Of a stretch of DNA of 64,000 nucleotides, positions 51,335 to 59,715 are shown in pieces. The notes under the pieces were generated by a model. The model searched no databases. It was not told the origin of the DNA and saw only the letters and a list, made by a program, of their open reading frames with translations. The stretch comes from Candidatus Woesearchaeota archaeon (lineage in GTDB: Archaea > Nanobdellota > Nanobdellia > Woesearchaeales > UBA11576), in the NCBI GenBank assembly GCA_018668595.1, contig JABJCP010000038.1:24769-88768 (forward strand). Reading direction: 5' to 3'. Position 1 is the stretch's first letter. Every line of letters begins with the position of its first letter. Made by a program: the position numbers and the translations under genes.

Positions 51335-53365
51335 ATGAAAAATGATAAAAAACTAAAAAAAATGTTAAAACTATTAAGAATAATACAAAAGAACTTTCAA
51401 CTTTTGCTACGAAGCAAAATGTCTGCATTAATAATATTTATAGGTCCCCTACTACTAGTTTGTCTTCTAGGTCTCGCATTTAGCAATAGTTCAGCATTTT
51501 TACTAACTGCATCTATTTACTCAGAAAATTATACAGACCTTGCACAAAGCACTATAGAAAAAATGGAAGGACAAAACTTCAAAATAATTCAACAAGACTC
51601 ATTAGATGAATGTATAACTTCTGTTAAAATGGGAGAATCTCAAAGTTGTATAGTCTTTCCTGCAGACATGACAATCACTCCTGGAAAAACAAATGAATTA
51701 ACGTTTTACATGGATTATACTCAAATAAATTTAGTATGGATCATACTAGAAGCCATGACTACAAAGATTGATGAGAAAACAGAAGAATTGTCAACAGAAC
51801 TAGTAACAGATCTATTAGAACGAATGATAATTGTCGAAGAAAAAATAACAGAAACAAAATCTAAATTAAAAATAATTAATGAACATGAAAATAAAATAAA
51901 AGAACTAGTTTTAGAAGCAAAAGAAGATGTATCTCAATTAGATATTTCTGTAGATTTTAATGCAATAGATTTTTCTGATGCTAATCAAAATGCAGATGAT
52001 GTTTTAGATCAAGCAATGATGATGAAAAAGAAAGCAGCAGGAGACATTAAAAACGCACTAAATAAAGCAAACAGCGCACTCATTAAACTAACTGCACTGG
52101 AAGCAGCAATTGATGATAATGAAACCCAAGAAGATATCGGATTTGCTATTGATAAAATAGAAGACATTCAACTCCATCTTAACCAAACTGAAGAATATAT
52201 GAATTTGAAATATGCTGAAATTGAATCTGAACTATCAAATGTTACAAGTGTATTTTCAACAGTTAAAACAAAACTTGATCAAACAAAAGCAAAAATAAAA
52301 CAAGTAGGTCTAAAACGCGATGAAATAATGCCTATACTAGATAATACTACTGCAGAAATAGACACAGTCATAAAAGAAGTATATGACGCAGATGCGCTTC
52401 TTACAACAGCACTTGAAAAACTACAAGCAATTGAAATAAAAGAAGCAGGACAAATAGTAAGCCCTATAACATCCAAACTAGAACCACTCACGACACAAAA
52501 AAGTCACTTCCATAGCTTATTTCCAACACTCGTTGTAATTGTTGTAATGATTACAGGAATACTATTATCATCCACGATTATGATGGTTGAAAAGAAAAGC
52601 AGATCATTTTTTAGAAATGCTATTAGCCCAACAAACTATTTCACATTCAACCTAGCAAACTATGTAAGTACAATAATCATATTAATAATGCAACTTGCGC
52701 TATTTTTGAGTGTTGCAATGTTTTACTTCCACGTCGGCATAATAGATAATATAGGAAGTGTATTACTAATCATATTTTTAGCAATGACCATGTTCATAAC
52801 CTTAGGAATACTAATAGGATTTTTATTTAAAACAGAAGAGACAGTAACACTCGCATCAATAACAATTGCTAGCGGAATGATGCTATTTTCCAATGCAATT
52901 ATTCCTCTAGAGAGTATGCCTGAAGCAATAAAACAAATTGCAATGTATAATCCCTTTGTGATAATAGAACTAGCTCTTAAAAAAGCAATAATGTTTGGAT
53001 TTAATTTCCAACAATTATTACCTCATCTAAAAATGGTCGGACTATACACATTCTCAACAGTGATGATCCTAGTAATATTACATACTGCTCTTAAAAAACT
53101 TGCGCTGATGCATTTTCACTGGTTCCATTTTGGTGAGAAAAAAGGAAAAGTGAAAGTAACAAGCAATACAGAAAAACCTTTAATGATTAAAGACGAACCA
53201 AAAAAAACAGAAGAGATAAAAACAACAACTGAAACAAAAATCGTAAACGAAAAACAAGAACAACTACCTTCTTTAAGCGGTGAAACACTACATCAAGAAG
53301 TTGACAAAGCATTAACTGATGATGAACTAAATGATACTGATGTAGAAATAATGAGTAAGTTTTGA
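51335..53365 (+). CDS. ABC-2 type exporter permease with long extracytoplasmic coiled coil, 676 aa
   Basis: One N-terminal membrane helix (about 22-45), an outer domain with a coiled coil over about 150 residues (roughly residues 145-370), then five membrane helices (about 395-600) and an acidic Thr-rich tail. It matches the ABC-2 permease family (YhgE/Pip or DrrB-like). I start at ATG 51335 because the frame before it runs into the hairpin element. The transported substrate is unknown; large outer domains in this family interact with surface or phage components. Confidence 0.82.
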   Translation: MKNDKKLKKMLKLLRIIQKNFQLLLRSKMSALIIFIGPLLLVCLLGLAFSNSSAFLLTASIYSENYTDLAQSTIEKMEGQNFKIIQQDSLDECITSVKMGESQSCIVFPADMTITPGKTNELTFYMDYTQINLVWIILEAMTTKIDEKTEELSTELVTDLLERMIIVEEKITETKSKLKIINEHENKIKELVLEAKEDVSQLDISVDFNAIDFSDANQNADDVLDQAMMMKKKAAGDIKNALNKANSALIKLTALEAAIDDNETQEDIGFAIDKIEDIQLHLNQTEEYMNLKYAEIESELSNVTSVFSTVKTKLDQTKAKIKQVGLKRDEIMPILDNTTAEIDTVIKEVYDADALLTTALEKLQAIEIKEAGQIVSPITSKLEPLTTQKSHFHSLFPTLVVIVVMITGILLSSTIMMVEKKSRSFFRNAISPTNYFTFNLANYVSTIIILIMQLALFLSVAMFYFHVGIIDNIGSVLLIIFLAMTMFITLGILIGFLFKTEETVTLASITIASGMMLFSNAIIPLESMPEAIKQIAMYNPFVIIELALKKAIMFGFNFQQLLPHLKMVGLYTFSTVMILVILHTALKKLALMHFHWFHFGEKKGKVKVTSNTEKPLMIKDEPKKTEEIKTTTETKIVNEKQEQLPSLSGETLHQEVDKALTDDELNDTDVEIMSKF

Positions 53366-53393
53366 TTTTAATAATTAAACGTAATTTAAAACC

Positions 53394-54626
53394 CTAATAA
53401 TTTTCTAATAATAATTCTATTAATTCTTTATTTGTAGGTTCAAGAGCTATTGAATATACTAAAAATTTGTTGTCTACAGGTTTTGTAAATGTTGTCTCAA
53501 AAATTGAAAAAGATCTGTAGTTTACTTTTGTCAAATCACTGTTGGGTTGTTGTTCATAAGATAAGCCAGATATGTTAATTTTACTATCTACTAAATCAAG
53601 GTAATTTACAAAGTTGTTTGCATCTAATTTTGAATCAAACGATACAACTTGCTGAGATAAAACAAATTTTGTTGAGTTATAATCAAATTCTACTAGCTTC
53701 ATAAATGAAGAAATATTTGCATACTGCTTTGCTTGACTGAATAATTCATCGTCGTAAACTAAACTAATAGTTGAAACAAACTTAATTCTAGGGTTATTAA
53801 GAAAAGAATCACCTCTTTGTAAAAAATCACTTAAATCAAGTATAACAGGATCTGATATTCCTAATTGAATTAAATCAGTTTCAGACATAAGATAAGAATC
53901 TAAACTAAGATCTTCATCAGATAAATAAGACCCCGAAGGATTAATAAGATTTCCAGTGATGAACACCTCCACAACCGCTGCAATCAAAAGAAGAACAATA
54001 ACTATTTCAATAAATGCCTTAAGATTAAACTTAACTAGATCAAAAAAAGACTTTTTTGGAAGAAAACGTTTTCGTAATATGAGTTTTGTTAATAATAAAA
54101 CCCCCATTACTGACGAAAAAATTAATGCAGGAATCTCAAAAATACCGTGCGGAAGGATTCCAATAATAGTTCTAAGTGGAAAAAACCAATCTAATGCTGC
54201 TAGTTTAAATGATAAATCAAACATTAAGCCAATTACAACAGCATTAGAAAATAAAAGAATAAAAGGCATGAAAAATGTAAAGCCTAATGCGAAGAAAAGA
54301 ACAGCAACATACAAATTATTTGTAAAAATACTAAATGAAAGTAAAAAATTATTATTTGTTTGAATAGACTCCACCAATAATGCAAGCTGATTAAACATTT
54401 CAAGTTTGAGTTTAACTGGTAAAATAAATGCTGCGAGAAAACCAAGTATGAAAACTACTAACGCTGCGTAAATGAAATTTCTATGAATTGTTAAAAATTC
54501 TTTGAAAAACTCAAGATAGGTATAAATAGAATCATGTTTAGGTTCGAGTTTATGCTTAGCTGATTTTTTAGATGAATGTTTAGATAATTTAACAGATACT
54601 TGTTTTTTAGTTCTTTTTTTTGGCAT
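53394..54626 (-). CDS. SpoIIM/DUF95-family membrane protein, 410 aa
   Basis: A basic N-terminus is followed by a membrane core with the family element LPHGIFEIPALIFSSVMG (about 155-172), the SpoIIM/DUF95 hallmark, between helices. The C-terminal 200 residues form an outer domain, unusually long. In Bacillus SpoIIM takes part in engulfment; archaeal members are uncharacterised. It converges with the ABC permease gene and is divergent from hypA. Confidence 0.75.
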   Translation of the reverse strand: MPKKRTKKQVSVKLSKHSSKKSAKHKLEPKHDSIYTYLEFFKEFLTIHRNFIYAALVVFILGFLAAFILPVKLKLEMFNQLALLVESIQTNNNFLLSFSIFTNNLYVAVLFFALGFTFFMPFILLFSNAVVIGLMFDLSFKLAALDWFFPLRTIIGILPHGIFEIPALIFSSVMGVLLLTKLILRKRFLPKKSFFDLVKFNLKAFIEIVIVLLLIAAVVEVFITGNLINPSGSYLSDEDLSLDSYLMSETDLIQLGISDPVILDLSDFLQRGDSFLNNPRIKFVSTISLVYDDELFSQAKQYANISSFMKLVEFDYNSTKFVLSQQVVSFDSKLDANNFVNYLDLVDSKINISGLSYEQQPNSDLTKVNYRSFSIFETTFTKPVDNKFLVYSIALEPTNKELIELLLENY

Positions 54627-54701
54627 TAAAATATTCTAAGAATAGGAGATTTAAATAGTTTATGAAATAACTTAATAAAGAAGAACTATTTCTAATACTA
54701 T

Positions 54702-55022
54702 ATGCACGAACAAACAATTGCAAAACAAATAATTGAAAAAGCAAAGTCATATGGCTATGTTTCTAGAATAGTTGTAGAAGTAGGAGATTTAGGACACTTA
54801 CCCGCAAATGAAATGAGGGATGTACTTGTTGGAATGGTAGATTGGGACGTTGTTGTTGAAGAAAAACGCGGAAAGGTTAAATGTATATGCGGATATGAAG
54901 GCGAGCCACACATTATAGAGAAGAAACACGGCGGAGCACTATTTGACTGTCCGAAATGTGGCGGACTTCCCCGCGTGATCGATGGTGGAGAAATTATTCT
55001 AAAACAAGTAGAGGTTAACTGA
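54702..55022 (+). CDS. hypA: Hydrogenase nickel incorporation protein HypA, 106 aa
   Basis: MHEQTIAKQIIEKA begins with the nickel-binding MHE, and the zinc site CICG...CPKCG is complete. HypA inserts Ni into the [NiFe] site with HypB. Length is typical. The spacing between the two halves is a little shorter than in canonical HypA. It opens a maturation cluster hypA-hypC-55235-55737. Confidence 0.9.
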   Translation: MHEQTIAKQIIEKAKSYGYVSRIVVEVGDLGHLPANEMRDVLVGMVDWDVVVEEKRGKVKCICGYEGEPHIIEKKHGGALFDCPKCGGLPRVIDGGEIILKQVEVN

Positions 55023-55032
55023 GGTAATATTT

Positions 55033-55248
55033 ATGTGTTTGATGATTCCTGGCAAAGTAATTATGGTTGAAGATGAATGTGTTATTGTAGATTATATTAG
55101 CGAACAAAGAAAAGTAAAACTTCTTGAAAACTGCAAACCAGGAGATTATGTTTTAGTAACTGGAGGATTTGTTGTTGAAGTGATTGCAGAAGATGTTGCT
55201 TTGAAAGTTATTGAAACGATGAAAGAGGGTCAAAATGGAAAGTGTTGA
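55033..55248 (+). CDS. hypC: Hydrogenase maturation chaperone HypC, 71 aa
   Basis: MCLMIPGKV at the N-terminus is the HypC hallmark: Cys2 binds the Fe(CN)2CO unit being delivered to the large subunit. The small beta barrel follows. Spacing from hypA is 10 bases with GAGGTAA upstream; its 3' end overlaps the next gene by 14 bases. Confidence 0.92.
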   Translation: MCLMIPGKVIMVEDECVIVDYISEQRKVKLLENCKPGDYVLVTGGFVVEVIAEDVALKVIETMKEGQNGKC

Positions 55249-55720
55249 AACATATTTTTTAAGATACGCATTTCCTTGCACTAGTTCAAAAGTTTTAAGA
55301 GGAGAATTGAGCGAATCTGAACGGGAAGCACTTGAAAAAAAAATAGAATTGGGCGTGAATGTTAGTCGAGAAGAAATAGAACGAATATTTGAAGTCGCAT
55401 TTGAAAGAATAAAGAAACTTGCTTTTGATTCTGGAAAAGATTATTGGGATTTGTCAATTATTAAAAAATATTTCCACAAATATCATAATCAATGTATCGA
55501 CTCAGGCGAGGGAGAATACGCAAATTATCCTACTGCAATGAGAGAAGTCTGCAAGGTTAAACTTGCAGAAGTTATAGGTAAAGAAAAAGAAATTTTAAAA
55601 GTAAAATATATTAATTCTGATAATGTTGCGAGAAATGTTGTTGGGAAATTATTACCCTCAATAAATATAGGTGATAAAATATATGTGCATTTAGGATTTG
55701 CAGTTGAAATTGAAAAATGA
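55235..55720 (+). CDS. Unknown maturation-associated protein with HypC-like C-terminal barrel, 161 aa
   Basis: The first 105 residues are helical with conserved-looking Cys (FPCTSS, NQCIDS, REVCKV) and no family I know; the last 50 (VKYINSDNVARNVVGKLLPSINIGDKIYVHLGFAVEIEK) align residue by residue with HypC's barrel (VDYISEQRKVKLLENCKPGDYVLVTGGFVVEVI). So a HypC-fold domain lacking the N-terminal Cys2 is fused to a new domain. It overlaps hypC, so a role in hydrogenase maturation is likely; the exact step is inference. Confidence 0.6.
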   Translation: MESVETYFLRYAFPCTSSKVLRGELSESEREALEKKIELGVNVSREEIERIFEVAFERIKKLAFDSGKDYWDLSIIKKYFHKYHNQCIDSGEGEYANYPTAMREVCKVKLAEVIGKEKEILKVKYINSDNVARNVVGKLLPSINIGDKIYVHLGFAVEIEK

Positions 55721-55736
55721 AATTCAGAGGAATTAA

Positions 55737-56135
55737 ATGAAAATCTATTGCTTTGGAAATGAATTCTGGAAAGCAGATTCTATTGTTAAAAGACTGGTTG
55801 ATGATATTGTTAATTGTGCAGATGTTAATGGTATTGAATTTATTAAATGTAATGGTCCAGATGATTTGGGAGCTGAAAAAGATTTAATTATTATGGATGT
55901 TGTTAAGGGAATTGATAAAGTTATGATTATTGATGATATTAATCAGCTAAAGGATTTTGACTTGTCCAATTGCGCAGGATGTCACGATATAGATTTAGGA
56001 TATTGGTTAAAACTCCGACGAGAAATTGGTGAATTGGATTCTGTTAAAATAATTGGTGTACCTGAATTAGGTAATTTGAATTTGATTAAAGAAAAAGTTA
56101 TAAATCAGTTATTTAAGCTTTCCAAAGCTGTTTAA
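55737..56135 (+). CDS. Hydrogenase maturation endopeptidase (HycI/HyaD-like), 132 aa
   Basis: The N-terminal YCFGNEFWKAD resembles the GNxLxxDD nickel-binding start of the family and CHDIDLGYWLKL the later H-D motif. These proteases trim the C-terminus of the large subunit after Ni insertion; the hydrogenase at 61553 has such a tail after DPCxxCxxH. The Asp of the first motif is replaced by K-A-D spacing, so catalytic details differ slightly. It converges with the TrmB gene, overlapping by 23 bases. Confidence 0.75.
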   Translation: MKIYCFGNEFWKADSIVKRLVDDIVNCADVNGIEFIKCNGPDDLGAEKDLIIMDVVKGIDKVMIIDDINQLKDFDLSNCAGCHDIDLGYWLKLRREIGELDSVKIIGVPELGNLNLIKEKVINQLFKLSKAV

Positions 56136-56856
56136 AGAATTCTATATAACTTTTGGCGATGTCTCGATGTTCAACTGTAAATGAAAGAATATTTACTGCA
56201 AAATAAATAGTTGTGACACTTGTTTTTGTGATTACAAGATATGCAGGCGCTATTTGGTCTGAGCGTTTAGTGAATGTGAGTTTATCTTTTTTGCTTTTTT
56301 TCCACCAAGAGTATGTTTTATCATTCCAACTAGGCGCGTCTTTGTTCGTTATGATTTTACAGACAGCACGCTTTTTTATTCTGCGTTTTTGCCAGTCTTT
56401 AATATAGCCACCTGCTTGCTCTCCAATTTTTTTTGGAGCTCCGAGGATAAAAATTTCATCTCCTTTTTTTAGATTGTCTATTATGTTATCAAGCACTGTT
56501 TTCATTCCTTTAAATCCTTCAAAAGATGTTAAAGGAGATAATGGAGATGATGTGTTTTTTCTCACATTTAGTTTCTCTATAGTAGAATTCATTAATAATT
56601 GAGTTTGATCTAATTTTGATTTTTCTTCTGTTATTAATTTTTTTAAAGCAGATGGCGGCGATGGGCTAAAATACTGCCTGCCTCGACGGTTAATTGTGCT
56701 GACGAGACCTTTTTCTCCTAGGCGTTTTAGAATGTCGTAAATTTTTGAATGAGATACTCCTGATTGCTTTAGAATATTTCCAACTGATGACTCTCCAAGC
56801 TCTACCAATGCTTTGTAAACTTTAGATTCTCCAGGAGTAAGTAGTGGAATTTGCAT
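56113..56856 (-). CDS. TrmB-family transcription regulator, 247 aa
   Basis: Helix-turn-helix at about 6-55 (LTPGESKVYKALVELGESSVGNILKQSGVSHSKIYDILKRLGEKGLVSTI) and a C-terminal phospholipase-D-like region (ILGAPKKIGEQAGGYIKDWQKRRIKKRAVCKIITN) match TrmB. It is divergent from the mazG gene and may control it or the adjacent hyp genes. Its 3' end overlaps the endopeptidase gene by 23 bases. Confidence 0.8.
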   Translation of the reverse strand: MQIPLLTPGESKVYKALVELGESSVGNILKQSGVSHSKIYDILKRLGEKGLVSTINRRGRQYFSPSPPSALKKLITEEKSKLDQTQLLMNSTIEKLNVRKNTSSPLSPLTSFEGFKGMKTVLDNIIDNLKKGDEIFILGAPKKIGEQAGGYIKDWQKRRIKKRAVCKIITNKDAPSWNDKTYSWWKKSKKDKLTFTKRSDQIAPAYLVITKTSVTTIYFAVNILSFTVEHRDIAKSYIEFFKQLWKA

Positions 56857-56920
56857 AATAAATTAGTATTGTTTGTTTATTTATATAAAACTTTCCCCTT
56901 ATAGGGAGGGGATAAATATT

Positions 56921-57325
56921 ATGATCTCCCGGAGTTTTCTAAATGACATGGTAAACGAAATCAATATTTTAATGGAAAGAGTGCGAAAGTTTAGCGAGGT
57001 TCGCGAATGGGGACAGTTTCACAATCCTAAAGACTTAGCGATTGCTCTTGTGCTCGAAGCTAATGAAGTGTTAGAACTATTTCGTTTTAAGCAAGAATCT
57101 GATTTTGTATGTGAGAAAGAGATTGCAAAAGAACTTGCAGATGTTTTAAACATAGTTCTTCGAATGGCAGATGTGCTTGGGATTGATTTAATTTATTGGT
57201 TTGATCAAAAAATGCGCGAGAATGAACAGAAGTATCCTGTAGAACATTGTTGCGGGAAGAATTTGAAGTATAATGAGATAAATAAAGAAATAAATAAAGA
57301 GTTAAATTGCTCGGAGGAAAAATAA
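56921..57325 (+). CDS. MazG-like nucleotide pyrophosphohydrolase, 134 aa
   Basis: The element REWGQFHNPKDLAIALVLEANEVLELFRF and then EKEIAKELADVLNIVLRMADVLGID show the four metal-binding acidic residues of the MazG/RS21-C6 fold (ExxE...ExxD), which splits dNTPs to dNMP and pyrophosphate. The start ATG 56921 follows GGAGGGG about 10 bases upstream. The leader CCCCTTATAGGGAGGGG can pair with itself, covering the ribosome site. The next gene begins two bases after its stop. Confidence 0.8.
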   Translation: MISRSFLNDMVNEINILMERVRKFSEVREWGQFHNPKDLAIALVLEANEVLELFRFKQESDFVCEKEIAKELADVLNIVLRMADVLGIDLIYWFDQKMRENEQKYPVEHCCGKNLKYNEINKEINKELNCSEEK

Positions 57326-57326
57326 A

Positions 57327-57707
57327 ATGCAAAGATTTAGTCAAAGCTACAACTATAATGAAGAATTTATTCCAGACAAAAATTTACTAATTAGAAAAAG
57401 TATTTGTCATAGATCATTAAGTGCTTCTGAAGATAACTTACGTTGTGATTTAAGCAGAAGTTTGAACAGCTACACTGTTATTCAAAAACTAGAAGATAAA
57501 TTGAAAGTTGCGAGAGTACATTTAGGCCATCCAATAGGAATGTATATCGAGGAATTAGAATTGCCAGATCCTTTTTTATGGAGCGGATTAAATATTCCTA
57601 AGGGCGAGCTTAGCAAACTAGAAAAAGTAGAAGAACTAGAAGATTTAGACCACATTGAAACCATTAGGAAAGAATTTGGGCTTGATATCACTGAATATTT
57701 GAGATGA
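57327..57707 (+). CDS. Hypothetical protein downstream of mazG, 126 aa
   Basis: Not recognised. The start ATG 57327 follows the mazG stop with GGAGG 14 bases upstream, so the two are coupled. The product is a soluble, charged protein with an LPDPFLWSGLNIPKGEL segment in the middle and no metal site. It may assist the pyrophosphohydrolase. Confidence 0.5.
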   Translation: MQRFSQSYNYNEEFIPDKNLLIRKSICHRSLSASEDNLRCDLSRSLNSYTVIQKLEDKLKVARVHLGHPIGMYIEELELPDPFLWSGLNIPKGELSKLEKVEELEDLDHIETIRKEFGLDITEYLR

Positions 57708-57746
57708 ATGGGAAAAAATAAAAAAGAAAATAAAAAAGATACTAAT

Positions 57747-58139
57747 TTAAACAGCTTTTTTTAAATCTTTAACTAGATCGTGAATTTTGTCTTCGTCGCG
57801 TTCAATTCTATCCAAATGACGAATTATTTCTCTAGAGTTTTGATAAATCTCGCCAAAATACTCATCTAACCTAGAATAAAATTTATTTTGAAGTGCACTT
57901 TCTAATCCAAAACAACTTTGCCAAATCTTTTCAAACAATTCCCCAAGATCTGACTTGCTATCAAGTATTTCTTCTGTTGCGTGAGCCGCAGCATCCTTAA
58001 TGATTCGTATCCTATCTCTAACTCCAGATGTTATAGGTGGTTTAGAATATTTTTTTATTTTATCTGCTAATTTTTTTAAGTACTCAACAAATTCGGGAGA
58101 CGGTAAATTTAAAACCTCTTGCACAGGTAGCTTAGCCAT
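57747..58139 (-). CDS. Hypothetical all-helical protein, 130 aa
   Basis: Not recognised. Long amphipathic helices (EFVEYLKKLADKIKKYSK, RDRIRIIKDAAAHATEEILDS, FGLESALQNKFYSRLDEYFGEIYQNSREIIRHLDRIERD) suggest a four-helix bundle. GAGGTGATATATT precedes ATG 58139. It converges with the 57327 gene. Confidence 0.5.
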   Translation of the reverse strand: MAKLPVQEVLNLPSPEFVEYLKKLADKIKKYSKPPITSGVRDRIRIIKDAAAHATEEILDSKSDLGELFEKIWQSCFGLESALQNKFYSRLDEYFGEIYQNSREIIRHLDRIERDEDKIHDLVKDLKKAV

Positions 58140-58247
58140 AATATATCACCTCGAAATATTTATTTTTTGAAAAATATATAAATTTAACTGAAAAAAACAA
58201 TAAAAAAATAAATGAAGAAAAAAAATGATTATTAACAATTAATCAAA

Positions 58248-58342
58248 TCAATCTTTATCCAGCGTCGAAGTATCACCAGTATCCTGTCCTAATTCTTGAG
58301 CTTTAAGTAGACGACGCACAATTTTGCCAGACCTTGTTTTTG
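58248..58342 (-). pseudogene. Detached duplicate of the 3' end of acs (95 bases)
   Basis: Bases 58248-58342 match the last 95 bases of acs (59716-59810) at 88 of 95 positions, including the stop codon. Six codons differ and five changes are synonymous (the sixth is Glu to Gln), showing the copy came from a functional acs and not from random decay. Beyond 58342 similarity stops. The 144 bases between here and the Fic stop contain TACCCTTTACAAT (58376-58388), repeated at 59525. Confidence 0.9.
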
Positions 58343-58486
58343 TTAATGTTAAAAACAATGCCTAATGTGCGAATATACCCTTTACAATAGCATTTATCAG
58401 ATGTAGAGGGTGAATTTTAATTTATTTGTCTGCAAAAAATATAAAACCTAGACTTTAAACAATAAGAAATTACATAAATACTAATC

Positions 58487-59491
58487 TCACACATTAAAAT
58501 TATCCCAATATGACTTAATAAGTTCTTCTGCTAAAAAAGTTATTAGCTTTTTGTAATGTTTAGTATCTGATGAATTTAAATTAGCTTTATCAGCAGAACT
58601 TAATGCCTGCAAATATTTTTTTCTATTTTTTTTAGTAACAATTAATGGAGGGTATTTATTTTTCATCAATAAATAATTCAAAACAATCCTTCCTGTACGA
58701 CCATTACCATCTGCAAATGGGTGAATAGTTTCTAATTTATGATGTAGAATTCCTGCGAGAATGAATGGGTGCAACTTTTTTTTATGTTTATTGAACCATT
58801 CGAATAATAAACCCATATCTGTTTTTATGAATTTAACTGGAGATACGTCAAAACGCGAACCAAAAATACGAATGTCATGATTTCGATACCCTTTTCTTAC
58901 ATCAATTCTTTCAAGTAATTTGTCATGAATTTTAATTACTAAATTTTCAGACAATCTTGAATTCGAATTCATAAGATCAAAAAAAACAGTTTTGGTATTT
59001 TGCAAATCATACACTTCCCTTAAAGATTTGTCCTTAGGCAATATATCTTCAGTCAATAACCTATTCGCTTGTTGTAAAGTGATAGTATTACCTTCAATAG
59101 ATGTTGAATTAAATGCAAAATCTATCAGAAAATGCTTGAATACATCTTGTAACGATTGAGAATCTAATTTGAGAATATTGTCCAAATAGTGTAATCTTGT
59201 TGCTTCAAGCAGGCCTAACAAATTTACCTCAATAAATGGATTTGATTTGATTTTTTTTGATTTGACCTTTTCAAGATAATAATTTGATTGAATAAACTTT
59301 TTAATGGACTTATATCCTTTCCTAATTTCAGATTTATATTGTTGAATAGAGTTGAGAACTGATTCAATCTTTGCAGGATCTGTCCCTAAGTATGCTACAT
59401 CTTTAACAACAACTTTACCTTTAATTCTTTTTGAAATTCTTAGATAAAAATATGCTTTATCTCCAACTGATTTTTTATAAATATATGCCAT
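58487..59491 (-). CDS. Fic-domain protein (probable AMPylase), 334 aa
   Basis: The catalytic motif HPFADGNGRTGR is at about residues 257-268, and STSIEGN at about 129-135 is the inhibitory alpha-helix motif, here just upstream of the core (class II type). The N-terminal 80 residues are unlike the Fic at 2621, and the two are different subfamilies. ATG 59491 lies about 25 bases after a TATA box (minus strand of 59511-59520). It is the only gene in a 1468-bp unit between duplicated acs ends. Target unknown. Confidence 0.9.
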   Translation of the reverse strand: MAYIYKKSVGDKAYFYLRISKRIKGKVVVKDVAYLGTDPAKIESVLNSIQQYKSEIRKGYKSIKKFIQSNYYLEKVKSKKIKSNPFIEVNLLGLLEATRLHYLDNILKLDSQSLQDVFKHFLIDFAFNSTSIEGNTITLQQANRLLTEDILPKDKSLREVYDLQNTKTVFFDLMNSNSRLSENLVIKIHDKLLERIDVRKGYRNHDIRIFGSRFDVSPVKFIKTDMGLLFEWFNKHKKKLHPFILAGILHHKLETIHPFADGNGRTGRIVLNYLLMKNKYPPLIVTKKNRKKYLQALSSADKANLNSSDTKHYKKLITFLAEELIKSYWDNFNV

Positions 59492-59524
59492 CACACATAT
59501 TAAATAGAACTAATATATAAAACT

Positions 59525-59561
59525 TACCCTTTACAATTTATTTTTTTGAATGTAAGGGGTA
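59525..59561 (-). promoter_or_regulatory. Inverted repeat upstream of the second Fic gene
   Basis: TACCCTTTACA (59525-59535) and TGTAAGGGGTA (59551-59561) form an inverted repeat (10 of 11) just upstream of the Fic TATA box. TACCCTTTACAAT recurs at 58376-58388 near the other end of the cassette. It could be an operator or an element end. Confidence 0.5.
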
Positions 59562-59597
59562 AAACAATAGAGTAGCTATAATTAATTTATGTAAACT

Positions 59598-59662
59598 ATC
59601 TAGTTATTTTAGTTAGTTGTTTTAGTCAGTTGTTTTAGTCAATTATTTTAGCCAGTTATCTG
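59598..59662. repeat. Five degenerate 13-bp tandem repeats
   Basis: Units such as AGTTAGTTGTTTT, AGTCAGTTGTTTT and AGTCAATTATTTT follow one another between the Fic promoter and acs. A related, shorter series (CTGGTTAAT, CAGTTTAA types) lies on the other side of acs at about 61497-61540. Confidence 0.5.
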
Positions 59663-59715
59663 ATTAACCACATATGTAGACAACCCAACTTAACTTATAT
59701 TGTGACTCAACCATC

